Shown here: piece by piece, positions 7,454-17,607 of the stretch | Layout: each line of letters starts with the position of its first letter | Position numbering within the stretch: position 1 is the first letter of the stretch | DNA from: Propionimicrobium sp. PCR01-08-3 | GTDB lineage: Bacteria; Actinomycetota; Actinomycetes; Propionibacteriales; Propionibacteriaceae | Direction: 5' to 3' | Assembly: GCF_030286045.1 (NCBI RefSeq) | Contig: NZ_CP127390.1 | Span: 2,683,482-2,747,481 of the forward strand | DNA length: 64,000 bases | Notes under the pieces: generated by a model | Told to the model about the DNA's origin: nothing | Databases searched by the model: none | The model's input: only the letters and a program-made list of their open reading frames with translations | Translations under genes and position numbers: made by a program

Positions 7454-9130
7454 ATGACTGCCATGAATGATTCGTTCGATGTGTTGGTGATCGGTGCCGG
7501 GCCGGGCGGTTATGTCGCCGCGATCCGGGCCGCCCAGCACGGGCTGCGAACTGCCATCGTCGAGCGCGGAAACGTAGGTGGGGTCTGTCTCAATGTGGGC
7601 TGCATCCCGACCAAGGCGATGCTGCACGGCGCCCAGGTTGCCCACACATTGGCCGATGCCGGCACGTATGGTTTCACCGTGCCGGGCGGAACCGTGTTCG
7701 ACATCGGGCAGCTGGTGAAGTTCTCGGATTCGGTGGTGTCCCAGCTGGTCGCGGGCGTCCGTGCTTTGCTGGCAGCAAACGGAGTCGAGGTCATCACCGG
7801 TTCCGCGAAACTGACCGGCAAGGGCGAGGTGAGTGTTACCGATCAGGCAGGAGCGACACCTGATGGACGCCAGCGAGCGGGTGAGCCGCACAGTGCGGAG
7901 ACCGTGCGGTCCCATGACGGGACCCGCCGACCCGACGCATCGCAGCTCGAGGATGCGGGAGCACGTGGCTCCGGTCGTATCCTGCGGAACGGCACGAGCG
8001 CGGGCCCGGCGCGCGTGCTGCACGCCGATCACGTCATCGTCGCGACCGGTGCGCGTCCGAGGGTGCTGCCCGGCATTACACCGGATGGCAAGAACATCTG
8101 GACCTCAACCGACGCCCTGCGTCCGACGAAGCTGCCGGAATCGCTGGTGATCATCGGTTCCGGCGCGATCGGCACCGAGTTCGCGAGTCTGTATGCGGGC
8201 CTCGGCACCAGGGTCACGCTGTTGGAGGCGCTCGATTCGATCCTTCCGGCCGAGGACGCAGCAGTCTCGGCAGCCATGGTGCGTCAACTGCAGGCTCAGG
8301 GGGTGCGGTGCGAAGCAGGCGTACGGGTTGTTTCGGTCACCTCACAGGAGCCAGAAGCACTCGCGGGATCATCTCCAGCCGACCATGACATGCCGCCGGG
8401 CAGCATCTTAGGATCAGCCGAAGCGGGCAGCGGCGACGCCGCCCGGGACAACGGAGCCGGCGTCACCACCACGATCACTCTCGCGAACGGACAATCCGAA
8501 ACCATCCACAGCGAGCACGTGCTGGTCGCCGCCGGAGTGGTGCCCAATACCGAGGGACTCGGATTGGCCGAGCTCGGCGTCCGGTTCGAGCGCGGCTTCA
8601 TTGCCACGGACGAATGGTGCCGCACCGGGGTGGCAGGGCTCTATGCCATCGGAGATGTCGCGGGCGGTCCATGCCTGGCTCATAAGGCCAGTCATGAGGC
8701 GATCATCTGTGTGGACCATCTCGCCGGAGTTGCGGGGGTTCGTCCGCTGGACCGGGTCTTCGTGCCTCGCTGCACCTATTCTCGTCCGCAGATTGCGAGC
8801 CTCGGATACACCGAAAAACAGGCCCGCGAGTTCGGGCGCCGAATCGAGATGGGTGTCTTCGATCTGGCAGCCAATGGCAAGGCCCTGGCCCAGGGTGAAG
8901 CCGCCGGGTTCGTGAAGACCATCTTCGACTCCGAATCCGGTGAACTGCTCGGCGCGCATATGGTCGGGCCGGAGGTCACCGAAATGATTCAGGGATTCTC
9001 GATCGCTCGCAGCTTGGAGGCCACCGCCGACGAGCTAGCCGAGACCGTCTTCCCGCATCCATCGGTCTCCGAAGCAATGCACGAGTCGGTGCTGGCTTCG
9101 CTGGGCCGGGCAATCCACGCACTGCCGTAA
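7454..9130 (+). CDS. acoL: Dihydrolipoamide dehydrogenase (E3) with two extra loops
   Basis: 558 residues, about 90 longer than typical E3. FAD motif GAGPGG (14-19), redox pair Cys45/Cys50 in GGVCLNVGCIPTK, NAD motif GSGAIG (235-240), second FAD motif YAIGDVAGG, and the C-terminal PHPSVSEAMHE with the catalytic His-Glu pair are all present. Extra length is two Gly/Ala/Ser/Asp-rich insertions at about 131-184 and 297-336, both in surface loops between strands, so activity is probably kept. It reoxidises the E2 lipoyl group. Last gene of acoABCL. Confidence 0.87.
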   Translation: MTAMNDSFDVLVIGAGPGGYVAAIRAAQHGLRTAIVERGNVGGVCLNVGCIPTKAMLHGAQVAHTLADAGTYGFTVPGGTVFDIGQLVKFSDSVVSQLVAGVRALLAANGVEVITGSAKLTGKGEVSVTDQAGATPDGRQRAGEPHSAETVRSHDGTRRPDASQLEDAGARGSGRILRNGTSAGPARVLHADHVIVATGARPRVLPGITPDGKNIWTSTDALRPTKLPESLVIIGSGAIGTEFASLYAGLGTRVTLLEALDSILPAEDAAVSAAMVRQLQAQGVRCEAGVRVVSVTSQEPEALAGSSPADHDMPPGSILGSAEAGSGDAARDNGAGVTTTITLANGQSETIHSEHVLVAAGVVPNTEGLGLAELGVRFERGFIATDEWCRTGVAGLYAIGDVAGGPCLAHKASHEAIICVDHLAGVAGVRPLDRVFVPRCTYSRPQIASLGYTEKQAREFGRRIEMGVFDLAANGKALAQGEAAGFVKTIFDSESGELLGAHMVGPEVTEMIQGFSIARSLEATADELAETVFPHPSVSEAMHESVLASLGRAIHALP

Positions 9131-9134
9131 ACCT

Positions 9135-9174
9135 GTTTGGGCCCTTGCCGATCCCCTCCGGCAGGGGCCCAAAC
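9135..9174. terminator. Bidirectional terminator hairpin
   Basis: A 16-bp stem (9135-9150 with 9159-9174, one G:U pair) built on GTTTGGGCCC / GGGCCCAAAC. It sits between the convergent acoL and helicase genes and can end both transcripts. Confidence 0.75.
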
Positions 9175-9183
9175 TCCTACTCA

Positions 9184-12100
9184 TCATTGCGAAGCTTCGT
9201 CTGGAACGAAATGCTCGTGGATGACCCTGTCTTGCTGAATGACTGTGATCTGAGTGCCTGCTTGCTTGGCCCATGAATCGGCGTCCAGCAGGTGCCGCCA
9301 GTCCATATCGGTAGTCATGCTCCAGCAATCGTCAGGTGCGCCTCGCCAGGTAAAACCGGACGACTTGAGATCCGCTCTCCATCCGTCGAGGTCAGGGCCC
9401 AAGGCATTACTGACCAGGATCTCCACCCGATCGTCCGGGCTTAATGCGCCAGGCATGTCCGGCAAGACGGCGAGAGTAGCGGAGAAGGCCTTCCAGAACG
9501 GTGACGCGCCCGACGCGGACGTGAGCACATCGAGATACTCGCGTGGGCGGCTGATCCCGACATAGAACAATCGCCGTTCGGCATCGGTCAACTTCTCAGG
9601 AGTGTCCCCGAACACCTGCAGCATCTGCCAGGTCGGGTGAACGAACGGATGATTGTGGTCGTCCACATCGACCAGAATGACGGCGTCGGCCTCTTGCCCC
9701 TTGAAGCTGTGAATCGTACCGAAATGGACGCTGTCCGAGTCTTCTACACCCAGCAGTTCGAGGAACTTAGAGCCGTATTCATCGAACGAACCCCATACCG
9801 ATTGATGAGCCGCGGCCTTGCCGCTGCCAAAGTGAACGAACCGGCCGTGGCCGTTTCTGCGCAACACAGCCACCGTTCGTCCATGTGCCAGGTGTTCGGC
9901 GATCAGCCGTAATAGTGCGGGTGTTAGCCGGTCGCAGGCGTCGAACAGTTTCTGCTCGTCTGCAGTGGGCCAAAACCCATCCAGGTCGAAGGTGCGGATG
10001 ACTCCCTCGCCGGCATCGGCCGCCGGTTTCGCTGGTGTTCCGCGCCCGCTCATCAGGGTGTTACCGGCCTTCACGATGGCCTTCGCGGAGCGGCGATTGG
10101 TCACCAATTCAAGGCGTTGTGCTCCCGGAAATTCCTTTTCGAAATCGTGGAAATATCTGGTGTCGCTGCCTGCGAATTCGTTGATCGCCTGCCAGTCGTC
10201 GCCCACCGTCATCACCGTGCAGCCGGGCGCTACCGCCAAGATCGCCTGAATAAGCTCGTCGAACATCAGCGAAAAATCTTGAAACTCATCAATGACGATG
10301 TGCCGAAGCCCGGCCAACGAACCCACCTCCCGCGCACCACCGCCGAACTCGGTCTCGCCACTGCGAACCTTGCCGATGGCCTGCCACATCAGACCCGGAA
10401 AATCATTGCTGTGACTGTCGGCCAACTTCGCCTCATATCGGCCGAGCACATCCGCTGCCAGTTCGGTAACCGCGCCCGGCCCGACAGCGCCATGCGGTGC
10501 TTGACCCAGCTCGGTTTTCAGCTGTGCACTGCTCCAACTGCGCTGCCGCGCTCGGGAAATGATCTGCCGGACGACTGAGGTGAACCTGTCGATAGCGCGT
10601 TCTCCCACCCGCTCCCACATGTCATCCTCGCCCAGCTTCGGTGGCTGAGGCAGACCGGCAGCCCGCAGGTCATGCAACAGCGCCGCCTCGAAACCCGGGT
10701 CCGCGACATTTTCAGGAAGGTACCCCAGGAAGGTCACAGATTCGGACGGGTTCTTCTCAATCCATTCCGCCCAGTAGTCGCGCTTCTTCTGCGAAATCTG
10801 GTCATATTCCAGATCGCCCACCATGCCGAAATATTCGATGACCACATGCTTGCGCCGCTTGCCGGAGCTCGTATCAACCGGATCGAAGATCATAAAATCA
10901 GGCTTGTAATTGGCTCCGTTCCAGAAGACGTCAGCTTCGTATTTGTAGGTCCATTCGTTCGTGTGCTCCGAGTCGCCAGTGAACCCGTTCAGATACAAAG
11001 CATTTGCGATCGCTTTTTCGCCATAAGACTTCACGAAATCGCCCTTGATACTCTCGCGGGCGAGTCCTGCTCGCTCGGCCAGGCCCTGTCTCGCAGATAC
11101 CTGGCCGAACGCCTTGATGCGTTCCCAGTCACCCTTGAAGTACTCGAGCATCACGTCCCTGACGCGACGCTCCCAGTCCGGGTCATCCATGAGCTCGTCA
11201 ATACATTTCTGAACAAACCAGGAAAGCTCACCACCGGTACCGGACGCATCAGACGCATCGGCAAGCAGCGTCCCTGTTGGGTGGACGATCCGGTGGGCGA
11301 GCGCGTGAAAGGTCAGCACATAGGGCAATTGCTCTGGTCCGAGTTGGCTCGCCAGCCTGGTCTCGATCTCTTTGGCCGCATCTTTGTTGAACGCGAGCAT
11401 CATGATCGATTTCGGGTCAGCCCCGCGTCCTTTGATGAGAAATACCGTGCGGGCGACCATGGTTGCGGTCTTCCCACTCCCAGCACGCGCCGCCACCAGC
11501 GCATGCTGCCCGGTCGTTGCGATAACGGCCGCCTGCTCCCGATTCGGGACGAAGGGTCTACCGCTGCCGAAAGCAACGTTCTCGCGACACCATTCGACGA
11601 CGTGATCAATGATGACCGACCGGGCATGTGGGCCGAGACCGGCCAGGTCAACACCCGCGGCCGGGAACCCGTCCTGGAGCCACTGCACGAGGCAGGCTTC
11701 GTAGATTCTGGCGGTACCGATTTGTTCGAGGAGCCAAGAGGATTCCATCAAGTGATCGGTGCCTGCCAGATCGCCCCTGATCCTATCCGGCAAGGCATTT
11801 CGGCACCATCGGGCGATCTGAGTGTCCATCGCGTCTCGGATTCTGGGCCGGGTTCGCAACCGGGACTGCGTGATTCTCCCGATAGTGGGTTCCGGATCGG
11901 AGGTCAGTTCCTCGACCAGGTGGGTTCTCACCCAATCGGTGACGCATTGATCGAAACGGTAACCGAGGTCGCACCGGTCGAGTAGCCCGCTGGACTGGAT
12001 CTGCACTGTGACCTGCCAAAAGTCACACTCCAAGTCGGCAGGAAGAGTGCCGGTGATGCGTTCAGCAGTGGGCTGATACCAGGTGGACGCCGGCTGCAGC

Positions 12101-12341
12101 TCGCTCTTGGCCGCAGGCGCGCCCGGCGTTGATTCCGCTGACGCCGGCACGTCCGCACCGGTCATTACAGAATCATTCAGCGGTGCGCCGAACTTCGCGC
12201 GCACTCGCCGAACAACCGGAGCCTCCAGTGTCGAAGACGTCGAGCGGACGAACCCCCCATCTCGGTGAGCGTGGCGAGCAGTTCGCGGGAGCTGATCCCG
12301 AGTTCCCGCGCGAGTTCGTACACCCGAGCCTTGGTCGTCAT
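9184..12341 (-). CDS. SF1 helicase with IF2_N domain and nuclease-like insert, frameshifted near N-terminus
   Basis: Starting at ATG 12341 (GTGAGGA upstream) the first 29 codons read as the IF2_N fold seen at the start of bacterial IF-2 (KARVYELARELGISSREL...). At 12257-12262 a run of six G shifts the frame; the second half (FVRSTSSTLEAPVVRRVRAKF) continues in the frame used by the rest. Frame-corrected product is about 1052 residues. Helicase motifs: AGSGKT (about 290), DEFQDF (about 687), VGDDWQAI (about 716), TNRRS (about 748), THSF-type TIHSFKGQEAD (about 877), FYVGISRPRE (about 927). Between motifs I and II, residues about 440-530 carry YKPDF...VIEYFG, as in HelD-like helicases with a PD-(D/E)XK-like insert. 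It follows a ClpB-D2-like ATPase by 9 bp. Without frameshifting, translation could only restart near ATG 12165. Confidence 0.75.
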
Positions 12342-12350
12342 GGTCTGTCC

Positions 12351-13448
12351 TCACGCTGCTTCGGAGACTTCGAGCCAGCGTCCGTCGTCCGCGACCGAGA
12401 CCCGGGCATTGCGGGAGTGGATCTTTGCAAGCGGACGCAACAGGTGCCGCTCAATCGTCCGCTGGAGATATCGGGCCCCATGGGCCGGATCGTAGTCGAC
12501 GTCCGCGATCCAGGCCGGCACATTTTCGTCGCACAAGATGTGCCAGCCTCGCTCATCCAGACGCTCCGTGAGCCCAGAAACCTCCTTGCGAGCGATCTCG
12601 CGGATCGCATAGCGATCGAGTGGATCGAAGACCACCGTTGCGCTCATGCGTCCTATGAATTCGGGCGGCAGAGCCTTGGCGATGACCCCGAGCTGGCGCT
12701 CAGCGTCAAAGCTCACTTCTCCGTCTGTGGCGCCGAAGCCGACCTGCGGAGCAGTGGCCTCTTCGGCACCGAGATTACTTGTCATCACGATGATCGACTC
12801 GTCGAAGTGAGCAGTCTTACCCCAGCCATCGGTGAGTATCCCTTCATCGAAGATCTGCAGAAACAGTGGCCAGATACTCGGATCCGACTTCTCGAATTCG
12901 TCGAGCAAAAGGACATTGAGCGGCTTGCGGCGCACACGGGTGGTGAGCAAACCCTCGGTTGAACTGTTCTTCCAGATCCGGGATCCCCCGATGAGCTTCA
13001 TGCGCGCATCCTGGCCATCGGCGTACTCGCTCATGTCTAGGCGGATCAATGCCCGGTCGGTGCCGTAAACGACACGGGCGAGCGACTTGGCGAGCTGGGT
13101 CTTGCCGACCCCGGTCGGCCCTGCGAAGAAGAACACTGCATGTGGACGCTCGGGTCTGATCTTCAAGCCTGCGAGAGGGGCAGCGAGACTCTCGGCCACC
13201 GTGGCGATGGCCTTCTCCTGGCCCCGAACGTCCTGGGCCAATGCCGACACGATGGCCTCGGACGACAGATCCCGCTGGATCTCCGGAAACTCGGGCTCCA
13301 GCTCGCCGAAGCCGAAATTGAAGCTGAACTCTTCGATGGCTTCGTCCGAATTGTCGGTGGTCGCATTCGGGTCGCAGGCAAAGGGGTCTTGGTCGTCGAC
13401 GACTTCGGGGTTCTTGGGGGTATCGATCAGCTGTGCCATAGCGACCAC
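12351..13448 (-). CDS. Stand-alone ClpA/ClpB D2-type AAA+ ATPase
   Basis: 365 residues. After an acidic N-terminal tail (1-60) it holds one AAA+ module matching the second ring of ClpA/ClpB: Walker A GPTGVGKT (110-117), Walker B LLLDE (180-184), sensor 1 Asn in MTSNLG (about 225), arginine-finger-like R267 in PEFIGRMS, and sensor 2 GAR (324-326). The Clp N-domain, first AAA+ ring and ClpB coiled coil are missing, and no IGF/LGF ClpP loop is evident. A GTG start at 13448 is preceded by GGAG at 7 nt. It is the first gene of a two-gene operon with the IF2_N-helicase, suggesting a joint remodelling role, possibly in DNA repair or defence. Confidence 0.8.
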   Translation of the reverse strand: MVAMAQLIDTPKNPEVVDDQDPFACDPNATTDNSDEAIEEFSFNFGFGELEPEFPEIQRDLSSEAIVSALAQDVRGQEKAIATVAESLAAPLAGLKIRPERPHAVFFFAGPTGVGKTQLAKSLARVVYGTDRALIRLDMSEYADGQDARMKLIGGSRIWKNSSTEGLLTTRVRRKPLNVLLLDEFEKSDPSIWPLFLQIFDEGILTDGWGKTAHFDESIIVMTSNLGAEEATAPQVGFGATDGEVSFDAERQLGVIAKALPPEFIGRMSATVVFDPLDRYAIREIARKEVSGLTERLDERGWHILCDENVPAWIADVDYDPAHGARYLQRTIERHLLRPLAKIHSRNARVSVADDGRWLEVSEAA

Positions 13449-13802
13449 AGTAGGTCTCCGAAGGCTTCAAATCATCCCGAAAACCGAGAATAACCGCTAG
13501 TCAGAGAGGTTTAGGCTCGCGCGACATTTCCGTCCCGGATGAATAGACCAAAGCTCTTGTGAGCCTAACAGGGCGTTCAAATATGCTCAGGGCGAACAGA
13601 AGCCGAACTATTGCCCGCAAACCTCCGCGCCGCGAATCAGGGGCACGGGCAAGCACCGACGGTGCCTCATCTCACCAGGCGGTCCGATCGAAGCGCCATC
13701 ATCCCTTGCCACCTGCCATTGCAGGCGTCCACGAGGTGTCGGTTGCGAGGCAGCAATTGCGCCGGAAGCTAGCCTTGTTGAGAAGGCGAAAGAAGGACGA
13801 TC
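13449..13802. other. 354-bp divergent intergenic region before ilvD
   Basis: No gene is seen. It contains a perfect 8-bp inverted repeat, TTAGGCTC (13511-13518) and GAGCCTAA (13561-13568), about 40 bp apart, and AGAAGGA just before the ilvD ATG. I find no leader peptide rich in Ile/Val/Leu codons and no T-box. Confidence 0.4.
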
Positions 13803-15650
13803 ATGCCGAAGCTGCGATCTCGCACGACCACCGACGGCCGCAATATGGCCGGAGCCCGCGCACTCTGGCGCGCCACCGGGCTCACCAACGAGGATTTCGG
13901 CAAGCCGATCATCGCGATCGCCAACAGCTTCACCCAGTTCGTACCCGGCCACGTCGGGCTGCGCGACGTCGGCACCATTGTCGCCGACGCGGTGAAAGAG
14001 GCCGGCGGCATCGCCCGCGAGTTCAACACGATCGCCATCGATGACGGCATCGCGATGGGCCACGACGGCATGCTGTACTCGTTGCCCAGCCGCGAAATCA
14101 TCGCCGACTCGGTCGAATACATGGTCAACGGCCACAAGGCCGACGCGCTGGTGTGCATCTCCAACTGTGACAAGATCACTCCCGGCATGCTGATTGCGGC
14201 CATGCGGCTGAATATTCCGACAGTCTTCGTCTCGGGCGGCCCGATGGAGTCCGGGCGTCCGGTGACCATGGACGACGGCTCCCAGTCGCACCGGCTCGAC
14301 CTGATCGACGCGATGACCAACGCCGTCGACCAGCAGGTTTCGGACGACGAACTGTGGCGCATGGAGCAGGCTGCCTGCCCGACCTGCGGCTCGTGCTCGG
14401 GCATGTTCACCGCCAACTCGATGAACTGCCTGACCGAGGCGCTCGGCCTGGCGCTGCCGGGCAACGGCACCACGCTGGCCACCCATGCCTTCCGAAAAGA
14501 ACTCTTTCAAGAGGCCGGACGCACCGTCGTCCAGATCGCCAAGCGTTACTACGACCAGGACGATGACTCGGTGCTGCCGCTGTCGATCGCCACCAAGAAG
14601 GCCTTCTCGAACGCCATGACGATGGACATCGCCATGGGCGGTTCGACGAACACGATCCTGCATCTGTTGGCGGCCGCTCAGGAGGCGAGAGTTGACTTCA
14701 CTCAGGACGACATTGACGAGCTGAGCCGTCACGTCCCCTGCATCTGCAAGGTGGCTCCGAACACCAAGAACTACTTCATCGAAGACGTGCACCGCGCCGG
14801 CGGAATCCCAGCAATCCTGGGTGAGCTCAATCGTTCCGGCCTGCTCGACCCTGAGGTGCACTCGATCCATCACGATTCGATCCAGGGCTACCTGGACGAT
14901 TGGGACATCCGCGGAGGCAAGGCTGTACCCGAGGCCGATCGGCTGTTCCATGCCGCACCGGGCGGCGTCCGCACTACTGAGATGTTCTCAGCGAGCGCGT
15001 TGTGGGACACTCTCGACCTGGACGCAGAATTGGGCTGCATTCGCTCGGTCGAGCACGCCTACACCACAGACGGCGGCCTGGGCATTCTGAAGGGCAATAT
15101 CGCCCTCGATGGCTGCGTGGTCAAGACCGCCGGTGTGCCCACCGACCAGTGGGTGTTCCGTGGCCCGGCGAAGGTTACCGAGTCTCAGGAGGAGGCCGTC
15201 GACGCGATCCTTTCCGGACGCATCGAGGCCGGCGATGTGGTGGTCGTCCGCTACGAGGGTCCGAAGGGCGGGCCGGGTATGCAGGAGATGCTCTACCCCA
15301 CCAGCTACCTGAAGGGTGTCGGGCTCGGCCCGAAGTGCGCGCTGATCACCGACGGCCGATTCTCGGGCGGTTCGTCCGGCCTGTCGCTCGGCCACATCAG
15401 CCCCGAAGCCGCCAGTGGCGGCGCTATCGGTCTGGTGCGGGACGGCGACATCATCTCGATCGATATCCCCGGCCGCACGATCAACGTCGAGCTCTCGGAC
15501 GAAGAGTTGGCGACTCGCCGCGCTGAGCAGGACAAGATCGGCTGGCACCCGGCCACCCGTGATCGCAAGGTCTCCAACTCGCTGAAGATCTTCGCGCTGC
15601 TCGCCCAAAGCGCCGACAAGGGCGCGGCCCGCCGCCAACTCGAAGACTGA
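13803..15650 (+). CDS. ilvD: Dihydroxy-acid dehydratase
   Basis: 615 residues. Dehydrates 2,3-dihydroxy-isovalerate and -methylvalerate, the third step of branched-chain amino acid synthesis, in the cytoplasm. Fe-S and metal-site signatures [12 protein letters not shown] and [19 protein letters not shown] place all cluster Cys in view; the C-terminal [14 protein letters not shown]-type motif ([18 protein letters not shown] region) and GRFSGGSSG are intact. Length is normal for the family. AGAAGGA precedes the ATG. No other ilv genes are adjacent. Confidence 0.95.
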   Translation: MPKLRSRTTTDGRNMAGARALWRATGLTNEDFGKPIIAIANSFTQFVPGHVGLRDVGTIVADAVKEAGGIAREFNTIAIDDGIAMGHDGMLYSLPSREIIADSVEYMVNGHKADALVCISNCDKITPGMLIAAMRLNIPTVFVSGGPMESGRPVTMDDGSQSHRLDLIDAMTNAVDQQVSDDELWRMEQAACPTCGSCSGMFTANSMNCLTEALGLALPGNGTTLATHAFRKELFQEAGRTVVQIAKRYYDQDDDSVLPLSIATKKAFSNAMTMDIAMGGSTNTILHLLAAAQEARVDFTQDDIDELSRHVPCICKVAPNTKNYFIEDVHRAGGIPAILGELNRSGLLDPEVHSIHHDSIQGYLDDWDIRGGKAVPEADRLFHAAPGGVRTTEMFSASALWDTLDLDAELGCIRSVEHAYTTDGGLGILKGNIALDGCVVKTAGVPTDQWVFRGPAKVTESQEEAVDAILSGRIEAGDVVVVRYEGPKGGPGMQEMLYPTSYLKGVGLGPKCALITDGRFSGGSSGLSLGHISPEAASGGAIGLVRDGDIISIDIPGRTINVELSDEELATRRAEQDKIGWHPATRDRKVSNSLKIFALLAQSADKGAARRQLED

Positions 15651-15782
15651 AAGTTTGTCGTGCAGTTTGCCGGAGCAACGTCCCACAACGATCCTTGGCC
15701 CCACAGGATGATGCTTACTACCGATGCACACCCGCCGCGGATCCGCTCCCAGCGTCCGCCGGACCAGACTCAGGTTGGTTGA

Positions 15783-17066
15783 TCACTCTCGATGCTTCAC
15801 TGGCGTCCACAGTCTATCGATCGGCATGACATGGATGCGATCGTCGTAGGTAAAGGATCGTTGCCCCGTAGTCAGCACGATCCCAGCGGCAAAGTGCGAG
15901 CCTAATGCGGCCCGTAATTGCTGTAGTCCTTTGAAATCAGGTGCTGTCGCACGTTGATTGGCCTTGACCTCGAACGCGACGACCGTTCCATCTTCGAACT
16001 CGATTACGAGATCAACCTCGGCGCCGTCGCTTGTGCGCCAGTGTCCAAGCACCACTGGCTCCTCAAGCCAAGAGGTCTGCTTGCGAATTTCGCCTACCAC
16101 AAAGGTCTCCAGCAAGTTGCCAAATTCCGTCAAGGGCGCGGGGTCCAGCGATCCGAGCTTTGCCGGAGTAAGTCGCAGCAGCCTAGCAGCAAGTCCAGAG
16201 TCCACCACGTGTGCTTTTGGACGCGCACTCACCCTTGACCGCAAGGTTTTCCCCCACGCCGGCAGTCTAGAAACCAAGAAGAGATCTTCAAGTAATCGCA
16301 AATGGGCTTCCGCCGTTTTGCGCTCCACACCGATTGACTCGGCCGCCTTAGTGATGTTCAGCAATTGACCAGTTTGCGCGGCAACGTAAGTGACCAAATC
16401 GGCCAGCGACTGTCTTTGCCTGACCTTGAGCAGTTTGGTTGCATCACGTTCGATTGACTGACGCAAGTAATCATCAAACCAGCGGGCACGAGCAGCATCC
16501 GAACGTCGAACGGCAAGCGGAAATCCGCCCGCGCAGACCCGTGCCACATAATCTTCGCGAGAAGTGCCGGACTTGGAGTGCTGTGCCACCACAGAGTCCG
16601 AACAGATCCGAAGCTCCTCAATAAGGTTCTCCGTCACGCCAGCCATCTCACCCTGCGACATCGGCCAGAGGACCATCGAGTGGACGCGCCCCGTCAAGGC
16701 CTGAGCCGTCATCGGCAGTGCATCCTGCCTCGTAGATCCAGTAATGATCGCTATTCCAGGTTGGCTTCCTTCTCGGTTAAGACGGGCTTTGATCGCGTCC
16801 AGAACGTCTGGAACACGCTGATACTCGTCTATGCACAGCGGGATTTGCCCGTCACCGATCAAGCTCAGATTGCCGGCTACTGCTTCGCGCACATCCACGT
16901 CATCAAGATCTATGATCTCAACGCCACAGCTTGAGGCGAGACTGCGAAGCACCGTGGACTTTCCCACGGACCTCGGTCCATGCAACGCGACCACTGGCTC
17001 GTCTAGAAGCCTGCTTGACAACACCGCTGTTACCCGGCGTTCCAGTAGCGGAGACGCATCGATCAT
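15783..17066 (-). CDS. AAA_14/DUF4143-type ATPase
   Basis: 427 residues. N-terminal P-loop GPRSVGKST (about 30-38), Walker B-like CIDEYQRVPDVLDAIK, and sensor segment IAIITGSTRQD form the AAA_14 domain; the C-terminal part (TVVAFEVKANQRATAPDFKGLQQL) is the DUF4143 nuclease-like fold with E/K residues. Such proteins are common, often horizontally mobile, and of unknown role. An AT-richer stretch just upstream with GAGTAG-N5-CTACTC (17110-17126) may hold its promoter/operator. Convergent with ilvD. Confidence 0.85.
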   Translation of the reverse strand: MIDASPLLERRVTAVLSSRLLDEPVVALHGPRSVGKSTVLRSLASSCGVEIIDLDDVDVREAVAGNLSLIGDGQIPLCIDEYQRVPDVLDAIKARLNREGSQPGIAIITGSTRQDALPMTAQALTGRVHSMVLWPMSQGEMAGVTENLIEELRICSDSVVAQHSKSGTSREDYVARVCAGGFPLAVRRSDAARARWFDDYLRQSIERDATKLLKVRQRQSLADLVTYVAAQTGQLLNITKAAESIGVERKTAEAHLRLLEDLFLVSRLPAWGKTLRSRVSARPKAHVVDSGLAARLLRLTPAKLGSLDPAPLTEFGNLLETFVVGEIRKQTSWLEEPVVLGHWRTSDGAEVDLVIEFEDGTVVAFEVKANQRATAPDFKGLQQLRAALGSHFAAGIVLTTGQRSFTYDDRIHVMPIDRLWTPVKHRE

Positions 17067-17157
17067 GATTCCAAGGTACCAAACATGAGCACGTCAACTA
17101 CCCGACTACGAGTAGATTTACTACTCAAATATGAGCGCTTCTAGCGTACAAACATGA

Positions 17158-17331
17158 CATCTCGAAGAGCCTCATCCTAAGGCTGTCGCCTTCGATGGCC
17201 CGGAGGACCACCACGCCCGGATCGAGAACCCCACCCTCGGCATCGACGAGCACACGTTGCTGTTCATGCGCGGCGCGGCCGCATATCAACACGTCGCCCA
17301 AACCTCGGGGGTTCCGCGCGCCAGCCACTGA
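17158..17331 (+). pseudogene. Fragment of an IlvD/Edd-family sugar-acid dehydratase
   Basis: Read in this frame the DNA gives AVAFDGPEDHHARIENP, LGIDEHTLLFMRG and then a non-homologous tail to TGA 17329. The motif FDGPEDYHARI..P.L.IDE...L..RG is characteristic of YjhG/xylonate-type members of the IlvD/Edd family, from the C-terminal half of the protein. There is no start codon, no N-terminal domain and no downstream region, so this is a relic of a lost gene distinct from the intact ilvD 2 kb away. Confidence 0.55.
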
Positions 17332-17607
17332 CCGATCGCCCACCGTCAAGTGGCTACTGAAATAGACGATGACTGCCGATACCAGGCATGATCAGTGTCC
17401 TGGCTGCCGGTATGGACGATGGCGCGTGCTATGCCGCGAGCCAGGATCTATTTCGGCAGTAAAAGGCAGTCGCTCGACATGGCTCGCACACTATCGGGTG
17501 ACCCGGATTCCGAACAGCCAACGCCCGACTCGAGCAGCCCACACCCGTCCGTCAGGAATAAATCAACAAGATTGACTTAGTCCTTACGCGGAGATCAATC
17601 TGACGGC
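17332..17607. promoter_or_regulatory. Region upstream of ABC-2 operon with inverted repeat
   Basis: No recognisable gene. An inverted repeat AGATTGA (17569-17575) / TCAATCT (17595-17601), 19 bp apart, lies 7 bp before the exporter start and includes TTGACT. It is a plausible operator for the TetR regulator encoded at the end of the operon. Confidence 0.35.

Noticed and set aside
6134-8032. 632-codon minus-strand ORF opposite acoC/acoL
   Set aside because: Arg/Gly/His-rich antisense shadow of two clearly real genes.
10672-11985. 437-codon plus-strand ORF opposite the helicase
   Set aside because: No recognisable motifs and no ribosome site; the minus strand carries all SF1 motifs.
13449-13802. 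T-box or leader-peptide attenuator before ilvD
   Set aside because: Looked for a branched-chain codon-rich leader peptide and T-box sequence; neither is present, only an inverted repeat.
17332-17560. Possible transposase or integrase remnant
   Set aside because: Translations in all frames show stops and no transposase motif; too weak to report as mobile DNA.
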